Shown here piece after piece: positions 55,826 through 64,000 of a stretch of DNA of 64,000 nt. Below the pieces are notes generated by a model. That model saw only the letters and a program-made list of their open reading frames with translations, was not told the DNA's origin and did no database searches. Each line of letters opens with the position of its first letter. Position 1 is the stretch's first letter. The translations under genes were made by a program, and so were the position numbers. Origin of the DNA: Pseudomonas sp. MN1F (GTDB lineage Bacteria; Pseudomonadota; Gammaproteobacteria; Pseudomonadales; Pseudomonadaceae). The stretch is taken from positions 1 to 64,000 of the forward strand of contig NZ_VZII01000014.1 of NCBI RefSeq assembly GCF_009391885.1, given 5' to 3'.

Positions 55826-57100
55826 TCAACCAGCCTCGCGGTAGGGGTTGCGCGGATCCTGCGTCCAGTTCAAGTAAGGCTTACCGGTATCCTGCGCGAC
55901 CATCTCGATGCAGTTCTCCACCGGGCAGGTGATCTGGCACAGGTTGCAGCCCACGCATTCGTCCTCGATCACGTTGTAGGCATGTGTCCCATCAGCCTTC
56001 AAGGTGCTGGCAATCGCCTGGTGCGAAGTATCCTCACAGGCAATATGGCAACGCCCACAGCCAATACAGGCCTCCTGGTCGATATGCGCCACCGACTTGT
56101 AGTTGATGTCCAGGTACTTCCAGTCGGTGGTGTGCCCCACGGCCTGCCCGCGGAAAGCCTCAAGGTTGCGGTGGCCGTGCTGGTCCATCCAGCGCGCCAG
56201 GCCATCCTGCATGTCTTCGACAATGCGGAAGCCATGCAGCATCGCCGCCGTACACACCTGCACCGCACCGCTGCCCAGGGCGATGAACTCGGCAGCATCG
56301 CGCCAGTTGCCGATCCCGCCGATGCCGCAGATCGGCAACCCGCGGGTTTCCGGGTCGCGGGCGATTTCGGCGACCATGTTCAACGCAATCGGCTTGACCG
56401 CCGAGCCGCAGTAGCCGCCATGGGTACTCTGGTCGCCGACGATGGGGTGGGCGACCATGCGGTCCAGGTCGACGCTGGTGATCGAGTTGATGGTGTTGAT
56501 CAGCGACACCGCATCCGCGCCGCCGCGATAGGCCGCCCGGGCCGACTGGCGAATGTCGGTGATGTTTGGCGTGAGCTTGACGATCACCGGCAGCGAGCAG
56601 TGCATCTTGCACCAGCGGGTGACCATCTCCACGTACTCCGGCACCTGGCCGACCGCCGCGCCCATGCCGCGCTCAGGCATGCCGTGGGGGCAGCCGAAGT
56701 TCAGCTCGATACCATCGGCGCCAGTGGCCTCCACCAGCGGCAGGATGAACTTCCACGACGCTTCCACGCACGGCACCATCAGCGATACGACCAATGCGCG
56801 GTCGGGCCAGTCCTTCTTCACCTGGGTGATTTCCCGCAGGTTGATCTCCAGTGAGCGGTCGGTGATCAGCTCGATGTTGTTGATGCCCTGCACCTGGCGG
56901 TTGGGGCCGTAGTGCGCGGAATAACGTGACGACACGTTGACCGCCGCCGGGTCCTCGCCCAGGGTCTTCCAGACCACGCCGCCCCAGCCGGCCTCGAAGG
57001 CGCGGACCACGTTGTAGGCCTTGTCGGTCGGTGGCGCGGAGGCCAGCCAGAAAGGGTTGGGTGCCTTGATGCCGGCGAATTCGATGGACAGGTCGGCCAT
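55826..57100 (-). CDS. preA: NAD-dependent dihydropyrimidine dehydrogenase subunit PreA
   Basis: 424 residues. FMN-binding dihydroorotate-dehydrogenase-like barrel (1-320) with WKTLGEDPAAVNVSSRYSAH, ELNFGCPHGMPERGMG and PICGIGGIGNWRDAAEFIAL, then two 4Fe-4S clusters (CIGCGRCHIAC, CVGCNLCQITCPVENC). With PreT it reduces uracil or thymine to the dihydro form. The ATG follows the preT stop directly (TAAATG). Confidence 0.95.
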   Translation of the reverse strand: MADLSIEFAGIKAPNPFWLASAPPTDKAYNVVRAFEAGWGGVVWKTLGEDPAAVNVSSRYSAHYGPNRQVQGINNIELITDRSLEINLREITQVKKDWPDRALVVSLMVPCVEASWKFILPLVEATGADGIELNFGCPHGMPERGMGAAVGQVPEYVEMVTRWCKMHCSLPVIVKLTPNITDIRQSARAAYRGGADAVSLINTINSITSVDLDRMVAHPIVGDQSTHGGYCGSAVKPIALNMVAEIARDPETRGLPICGIGGIGNWRDAAEFIALGSGAVQVCTAAMLHGFRIVEDMQDGLARWMDQHGHRNLEAFRGQAVGHTTDWKYLDINYKSVAHIDQEACIGCGRCHIACEDTSHQAIASTLKADGTHAYNVIEDECVGCNLCQITCPVENCIEMVAQDTGKPYLNWTQDPRNPYREAG

Positions 57101-58468
57101 TTACGCTGCCTCCACGTTGAGCATGAGTTGGGCATGGATGGCTTCGGCGGCCAGCTTGCCGTGTTGCACGGCCTGGACGGTGAGGTCCTGGCCCAGGGCG
57201 GTGCAGTCGCCACCGGCGTACACGCCTGGGAGGCTGGTGCGCAGGTTGTCGTCGACGCGGATGCGCTCGCCGTCGCGCGCCAGTTGCGCGGCGACCGGGT
57301 CGCCGAGGCTGGCGTCGTCGAAGCGCTGGCCGATGGCCTTGAAGATGGCGTCGGCGGCCAGCTCGAACGTTTCGCCAGTGTCGCGCAGGCGGTCGTCGGC
57401 CAGTTCGGTACGCATGAGGCGCATGCCACGCACGTGGCCGTCGTCATCGAGCAGCACGGCGTCGGGGCGGGCCCAGGTATGCAGGCGTACCTGGTTGGCC
57501 TTGGCGATATCCTGCTCATGGCCAGTGGCGCCCATGTCGGCGAAACCGCGGCGGTACACCAGGTTGACGTCGCGGGCGCCCAGGCGGCTCATCTGCACAG
57601 CCATGTCGATGGCGGTGTTGCCGGCGCCGATCACCAGGCAGCGGTCGGCCAGTGGCAGTTGCGCAAGGTCGTCGGCCTGGCGCAGTTCACGGATGTACGC
57701 AGTGGCAGCCAGCAGGCCGGGGGCTTGTTCGTCGGCCAGGCCAAGCTGGCGCACGGCGTTCAGGCCCAGGCCGAGGAACACTGCGTCGTACTGGTCGCGC
57801 AACTCGCCCAGGCCAAGGTTGGCGCCCAGGCGCTGGCCGTGACGGATCTCGATCCCCCCGATGCCGAGCAGAAATTCCACTTCGCGCTGGGCGTAGTCAT
57901 CGACCAGCTTGTAGCGGGCGATGCCGTACTCGTTGAGGCCGCCGGCCTTGTCGCAGGCCTCGTACACCACCACATCATGGCCGTGCATGGCCAGGCGATG
58001 GGCGCACGACAACCCGGCGGGGCCGGCACCGACCACGGCGATGCGCTTGCCAGTACTGGGCGAGCGCTTGAACGGGTGCTCGCTGAAGTGGGCATTGTCC
58101 AGGGCGTAGCGTTGCAACTGGCCGATCAGCACCGGGGCGCATTCCTGGGCATTGTTGCGCACACAGGCTTGTTGGCAGAGGATCTCGGTGGGGCACACGC
58201 GGGCGCAGCTGCCGCCGAGGATATTGGCCGACAGTATGCGCTCGGCAGCGCCTTGCAGGTTCTCGTCGCTGATGCGGTGGATGAACGACGGGATGTCGAT
58301 TTCGCTCGGGCAGGCGTTCACGCAGGGGGCATCGTAGCAGTACAGGCAGCGGGCGCTCTCGACGGCAGCCTGGCGGGCGGTGAGGGGCGGCGCCAGGTCG
58401 CTAAAGCGCTCGGCCAGTTGGTCGCTGCCGGCACGCGGGCGCGGCAAGTGGTTCAGGGCTTCGATCAC
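57101..58468 (-). CDS. preT: NAD-dependent dihydropyrimidine dehydrogenase subunit PreT
   Basis: 455 residues from a GTG at 58468 (AGAGAGG upstream; starts V/M-IEALNHLPRP). N-terminal Fe-S cysteines (RCLYCYDAPCVNACP, GGSCARVCPTEILC), FAD site RIAVVGAGPAGLSCAHRLAM, NAD site CLVIGAGNTAIDMAV and YAGGDCTALGQDLTVQAVQH. It passes electrons from NADH to PreA. An in-frame ATG at 58513 would add 15 residues. Confidence 0.94.
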   Translation of the reverse strand: MIEALNHLPRPRAGSDQLAERFSDLAPPLTARQAAVESARCLYCYDAPCVNACPSEIDIPSFIHRISDENLQGAAERILSANILGGSCARVCPTEILCQQACVRNNAQECAPVLIGQLQRYALDNAHFSEHPFKRSPSTGKRIAVVGAGPAGLSCAHRLAMHGHDVVVYEACDKAGGLNEYGIARYKLVDDYAQREVEFLLGIGGIEIRHGQRLGANLGLGELRDQYDAVFLGLGLNAVRQLGLADEQAPGLLAATAYIRELRQADDLAQLPLADRCLVIGAGNTAIDMAVQMSRLGARDVNLVYRRGFADMGATGHEQDIAKANQVRLHTWARPDAVLLDDDGHVRGMRLMRTELADDRLRDTGETFELAADAIFKAIGQRFDDASLGDPVAAQLARDGERIRVDDNLRTSLPGVYAGGDCTALGQDLTVQAVQHGKLAAEAIHAQLMLNVEAA

Positions 58469-58561
58469 GGTTGTAGCCTCTCTTTTCTTTTTGGTTGTGG
58501 CAGTCAACGGCAATACGGCGCCGCCCGGCCTCTGAGGGCCGGTACGGCAATGCGGGTCAGG

Positions 58562-60619
<2,058 letters not shown>

Positions 60620-62119
60620 ATGCAACAGAGCAGATCGCAAGTGATCGAGCAGGCAGGCCTGTTCGAGCTGTCCGCAGGCAGTGACGTCCTCGACAGCCCG
60701 CGCTACAACCACGACATCGCGCCGACCAAGGTGCACCAGCGCACCTGGAACAAATGGCACATCACCGCGCTGTGGGTGGGCATGTCCATCTGCGTGCCCA
60801 CCTACACCCTCGGCGGCGTGCTCACGGCTTACTTCGGCCTGAGCGTGGGCGAGGCGCTGCTGGCGATTCTGCTGGCCAACCTCATCGTGCTGATCCCGCT
60901 GACCCTCAACGCCTTTCCGGGTACCCAGTACGGCATCCCGTTCCCGGTGCTGCTGCGCTCGTCGTTCGGCATCCTCGGCTCCAACGTACCGTGCCTGATC
61001 CGCGCGGTGGTGGCCTGTGGCTGGTTCGGCATCCAGACGATGTTCGGCGGCCTGGCCATCCACCTGTTCCTCGGCTCGATCTTCGACGGCTGGAAGGCGC
61101 TGGGCGGTACCGGCGAGGTGATCGGTTTCATGATCTTCTGGGCGCTGAACCTGTGGGTGGTGCTGCGTGGTGCCGAGTCGATCAAATGGCTGGAAACACT
61201 GTCGGCACCGCTGCTGGTGGCGGTTGGGTTCGGCCTGCTGTTCTGGGCCTTGCCGCACATGTCGATGAGCGAACTGCTGGCGCAGCCACCCAAGCGCCCG
61301 GAAGGCGCCAGCGTGGTCGGTTACTTCTGCGCCGGGCTCACTGCCATGGTCGGCTTCTGGGCTACCTTGTCGCTGAACATTCCGGACTTCAGCCGTTATG
61401 CGAAAAGCCAGAAGGACCAGATTCTCGGGCAGATCTTCGGCCTGCCGCTGACCATGTTCCTGTTCGCCTCGCTGGGCGTGGTGATGACCGCAGCCTCGGC
61501 ATCGCTGGTGGGCGAAACGGTGTCCGACCCGGTCACCCTCATCGGCAAGATCCACAGCCCCGGCTGGGTGGCGCTGGCCATGGCGCTGATCGTGATCGCC
61601 ACGCTGTCGACCAACACCGCCGCCAACATCGTCTCGCCGACCAATGACTTCCAGAACATCGCCCCGCGCCTGATCGGGCGCAGCCGCGCCGTGTGGCTGA
61701 CCGGTTTCATCGGCCTGGCGCTGATGAGCCACGAGTTGCTGAAGAAACTGGGCTGGATCGTTTCTGACCTGAGCCTGGAGAGCGTCTATTCCAACTGGTT
61801 GCTGGGCTACTCCAGCCTGCTCGGGCCGATCGCCGGGATCATGGTGGTGGACTACTTCCTGATCCGCCGCCAGCGCCTGGACCTGGCCGGGCTGTACCGC
61901 GACGACGTGTACCCAGCATGGAACTGGGCCGGTTTCGTCGCGTTCGCCTTCCCGGTGGCATTGACCGTGCTGGCCATCGGCAACAGCAGTTTCAGCTGGT
62001 TCTACGACTATGGCTGGTTCACCGGGTCGCTGCTGGGCGGGGCGCTGTACTACGCCCTGGGCGGTATGGCGGTGCACGGGCCGGCGATCGCGCCAGTGCA
62101 AACCAATAAAAATGCCTGA
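60620..62119 (+). CDS. NCS1-family nucleobase permease
   Basis: 499 residues, about 12 membrane helices, GGAG ten bases before ATG. NCS1 features are RYNHDIAPTKVHQRTWNKWH, CGWFGIQTMFGGLAIH, FWATLSLNIPDFSRYAKSQK and STNTAANIVSPTNDFQNIAP. Substrates of the family are uracil, cytosine, hydantoin, allantoin or thiamine with Na+ or H+. The gene order points to uracil, thymine or a dihydro derivative. Confidence 0.93.
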   Translation: MQQSRSQVIEQAGLFELSAGSDVLDSPRYNHDIAPTKVHQRTWNKWHITALWVGMSICVPTYTLGGVLTAYFGLSVGEALLAILLANLIVLIPLTLNAFPGTQYGIPFPVLLRSSFGILGSNVPCLIRAVVACGWFGIQTMFGGLAIHLFLGSIFDGWKALGGTGEVIGFMIFWALNLWVVLRGAESIKWLETLSAPLLVAVGFGLLFWALPHMSMSELLAQPPKRPEGASVVGYFCAGLTAMVGFWATLSLNIPDFSRYAKSQKDQILGQIFGLPLTMFLFASLGVVMTAASASLVGETVSDPVTLIGKIHSPGWVALAMALIVIATLSTNTAANIVSPTNDFQNIAPRLIGRSRAVWLTGFIGLALMSHELLKKLGWIVSDLSLESVYSNWLLGYSSLLGPIAGIMVVDYFLIRRQRLDLAGLYRDDVYPAWNWAGFVAFAFPVALTVLAIGNSSFSWFYDYGWFTGSLLGGALYYALGGMAVHGPAIAPVQTNKNA

Positions 62120-62130
62120 GGAGAAACACC

Positions 62131-63414
62131 ATGAGCCAATCCCAGCATGTCCTGAAATCCACCGAGCGCCACGTCGACAGCGCACGCCTGTGGCAATCGC
62201 TGATGGAACTTGCCCGTCTCGGCGCCACCGCCAAGGGGGGCGTGTGCCGGCTGGCCCTGACCGACCTTGACCGCCAGGCTCGCGACCTGTTCGTCCAATG
62301 GACCGAGGCTGCCGGTTGCAGCGTCAGCGTCGATGCGGTGGGCAACATCTTCGCCCGCCGCCCGGGGCGTAACCCCAAGTTGCCACCGGTGATGACCGGC
62401 AGCCATATCGACACCCAGCCAACCGGCGGCAAGTTCGATGGCTGTTTCGGCGTGATGGCCGGGCTGGAAGTGCTGCGTACCCTCAACGACCTGGGCATCG
62501 AGACCGAGGCCCCATTGGAAGTGGTGGTGTGGACCAACGAAGAAGGCTCGCGTTTTGCGCCCTGCATGATGGGGTCGGGTGTGTTCGCCGGCAAGTTCAC
62601 CCTGGAAGAAACCCTGGCCAAGCGTGATGCCCAGGGCGTGTCGGTCGGCGAGGCGCTGAACGCCATCGGCTATGCCGGCCAGCGCGCGGTGCTCGGGCAC
62701 CCGGTAGGCGCCTACTTCGAAGCGCATATCGAACAGGGGCCGATCCTTGAGGACCAGGCCAAGACCATCGGTGTGGTGCTCGGTGCCCTCGGGCAGAAGT
62801 GGTTCGACCTGACCCTGCGCGGCGTCGAAGCCCACGCCGGGCCCACGCCGATGCACCTGCGCAAGGACGCCCTGGTGGGCGCCGCAGCCGTGGTCGAAGC
62901 GGTCAACCGCACCGCCCATGCGCATCAGCCGCACGCCTGTGGCACGGTCGGTTGCCTGCAGGCCTACCCCGGCTCGCGCAACGTGATCCCGGGGGAGGTG
63001 CGCATGACCCTGGACTTCCGCCATCTGGAAGGCGACCAGCTGGATGCGATGATCGCCGAAGTGCGCGCGGTGATCGAGGCGACCTGTGCCAAGCATGGCT
63101 TGAGCCATGAACTGATCCCCACGGCAGACTTCCCGGCGCTGTACTTCGACCGCGGTTGCGTCGATGCCGTACGCCAGTCGGCGCAAGCACTGGGGTTGCC
63201 GCACATGGACATCGTCAGCGGGGCAGGGCATGACGCGATCTTCCTGGCCGAGTTGGGGCCGGCGGGGATGATCTTCGTGCCTTGCGAGAATGGCATCAGC
63301 CACAACGAGATCGAGAACGCCACGCCAGAAGACCTGGCGGCGGGTTGTGCCGTGTTGCTGCGGGCCATGCTGGCGGCGTCGGAGGCGATCGCCAGCGGGC
63401 GGCTGGCGGCATAG
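62131..63414 (+). CDS. pydC: N-carbamoyl-beta-alanine amidohydrolase (Zn-dependent, M20-like)
   Basis: 427 residues, GAGGAG eight bases before ATG. Metal motifs are TGSHIDTQPTGGKFDGCFGV, VWTNEEGSRFAP, HIEQGPILED and GAGHDAIFLAELGPAGMIFV; the dimer domain has GVEAHAGPTPMHLRKDA. It cleaves the carbamoyl group from N-carbamoyl-beta-alanine or the beta-aminoisobutyrate analogue, the last step of the reductive pathway. 11 bases after the permease. Confidence 0.93.
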   Translation: MSQSQHVLKSTERHVDSARLWQSLMELARLGATAKGGVCRLALTDLDRQARDLFVQWTEAAGCSVSVDAVGNIFARRPGRNPKLPPVMTGSHIDTQPTGGKFDGCFGVMAGLEVLRTLNDLGIETEAPLEVVVWTNEEGSRFAPCMMGSGVFAGKFTLEETLAKRDAQGVSVGEALNAIGYAGQRAVLGHPVGAYFEAHIEQGPILEDQAKTIGVVLGALGQKWFDLTLRGVEAHAGPTPMHLRKDALVGAAAVVEAVNRTAHAHQPHACGTVGCLQAYPGSRNVIPGEVRMTLDFRHLEGDQLDAMIAEVRAVIEATCAKHGLSHELIPTADFPALYFDRGCVDAVRQSAQALGLPHMDIVSGAGHDAIFLAELGPAGMIFVPCENGISHNEIENATPEDLAAGCAVLLRAMLAASEAIASGRLAA

Positions 63415-63425
63415 CAACGCTCTGA

Positions 63426-63448
63426 CCGGGGCCGCAAAGCGGCCCCGG
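63426..63448. terminator. Symmetric hairpin between pydC and rnz
   Basis: CCGGGGCCGC-aaa-GCGGCCCCGG, containing the same stem as at 20024 and 55800, again between convergent genes. Confidence 0.7.
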
Positions 63449-63453
63449 CGATC

Positions 63454-64000
63454 TCAAGACGAAACGGCCACCAGGCACCCATCACGCCCGATATGGTAAC
63501 GCTGCAGGTCCTGCGCCAAGGTCAGATGCCCGCTGTAGTGAGCCAACGCTTCATCACGCACATCATCGATGCACGGGCTGCGCTTAGGATCCCCCTGATA
63601 CCGCGCACTGAAATGCGTCAACACCAGATTACGCACCCCGGCCGCTTCAGCAAACTGCGCCACTGCCGCCGCCGTGCTGTGGCCAAACGTATTGCCACTG
63701 CGCTCGACGATGGGCTGGGTATAGGTTGCCTCATGCACCAGCACATCTGCGTCCCTGGCGGCCTCGGCAAGTAATTCCGGGTTGTCGTTATCGCCACAGA
63801 CGATCACCCGCCGCGGTGGTCGAGAGGCTTTCAGGTAGTCTCGCGGCTCAAGCTGCTGCCCGTCATGCTCGACCGCCAGGCCCTTGGCCAGGTCACCCCA
63901 CAACGGCCCACGCGGGATCCCTTCGGCCTCCAGCCGCTGAATATCCAGGCGTGGTTCAGGGTTCAGTTCGGTAAACACGAAGCCAACGCTCGGCACTCGG
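63454..64000 (-). CDS. rnz: Ribonuclease Z (partial, N-terminus outside the window)
   Basis: The C-terminal 180 or so residues of a family of about 320. Metallo-beta-lactamase fold motifs are [26 protein letters not shown] and [10 protein letters not shown] (HST and HFS are the late RNase Z motifs). It trims the 3' ends of tRNA precursors lacking CCA, or acts as a related phosphodiesterase. Cut off by the window edge. Confidence 0.88.
   Translation of the reverse strand, partial: RVPSVGFVFTELNPEPRLDIQRLEAEGIPRGPLWGDLAKGLAVEHDGQQLEPRDYLKASRPPRRVIVCGDNDNPELLAEAARDADVLVHEATYTQPIVERSGNTFGHSTAAAVAQFAEAAGVRNLVLTHFSARYQGDPKRSPCIDDVRDEALAHYSGHLTLAQDLQRYHIGRDGCLVAVSS

Overview
The window looks like a chromosomal segment of a Pseudomonas of the putida group. 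The basis is high-GC coding sequence with typical pseudomonad gene sets: a PrrF small RNA under a Fur box, the liu leucine/isovalerate operon, a GlgE/TreS/TreYZ alpha-glucan and trehalose block, a reductive pyrimidine (pyd) block, and putida-style REP palindromes. No sequence search was possible, so gene names rest on motifs and gene order read here.

Layout. A tRNA-Gln (4-78) is followed by a minus-strand light-sensing two-component set (hybrid kinase, CheY/Rcp-like regulator, bacteriophytochrome; 209-5333). Divergent from it is a seven-gene archaic chaperone-usher (Csu-type) pilus operon (5604-11938). A cytosolic M14 carboxypeptidase (11944-13092) closes that part. From about 13.3 to 17.9 kb lies a visibly lower-GC foreign-looking cluster: an MFS exporter with a 1-base deletion, a VioC/AsnO-like Fe(II)/2-oxoglutarate amino-acid oxygenase with a 1-base insertion, an intact glutamate-racemase-like protein and an intact second MFS transporter. 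This is the best candidate for an undescribed system, apparently a small amino-acid-derived metabolite pathway that may be decaying in this strain.

Next come a sigma-region-4/FecR-N chimera, a PrrF-type iron small RNA with its Fur box and promoter, a small Pseudomonas protein, and an S24-type repressor that has lost both catalytic dyad residues (17963-20017). The liuABCD operon (20051-25609) and a divergent acyl-CoA ligase (25830-27512) flank two near-identical palindromes that fit LiuR operators.

The region 28.2-48.9 kb holds alpha-glucan and trehalose metabolism: glgE, treS-maltokinase and glgB on the plus strand; glgA-treZ-malQ-treY-DUF2934-glgX and an EEP phosphatase on the minus strand. 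A nearly passenger-less autotransporter barrel sits between the two groups. TreS plus maltokinase makes maltose-1-phosphate, GlgE and GlgB build a branched glucan, and GlgX, MalQ, TreY and TreZ trim it and release trehalose. Then gnd-zwf and a GH15 hydrolase (49768-54068) connect to sugar phosphate metabolism.

A HigBA toxin-antitoxin pair (54175-54756), a VOC protein and a RutR-like TetR regulator (54817-55793) precede the pyrimidine catabolic block: preA, preT and a dihydropyrimidinase on the minus strand, an NCS1 permease and an N-carbamoyl-beta-alanine amidohydrolase on the plus strand. The 618-base divergent region between them carries several palindromes and a strongly structured leader. 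The window ends inside a ribonuclease Z gene. No IS element, integrase or CRISPR array was seen.
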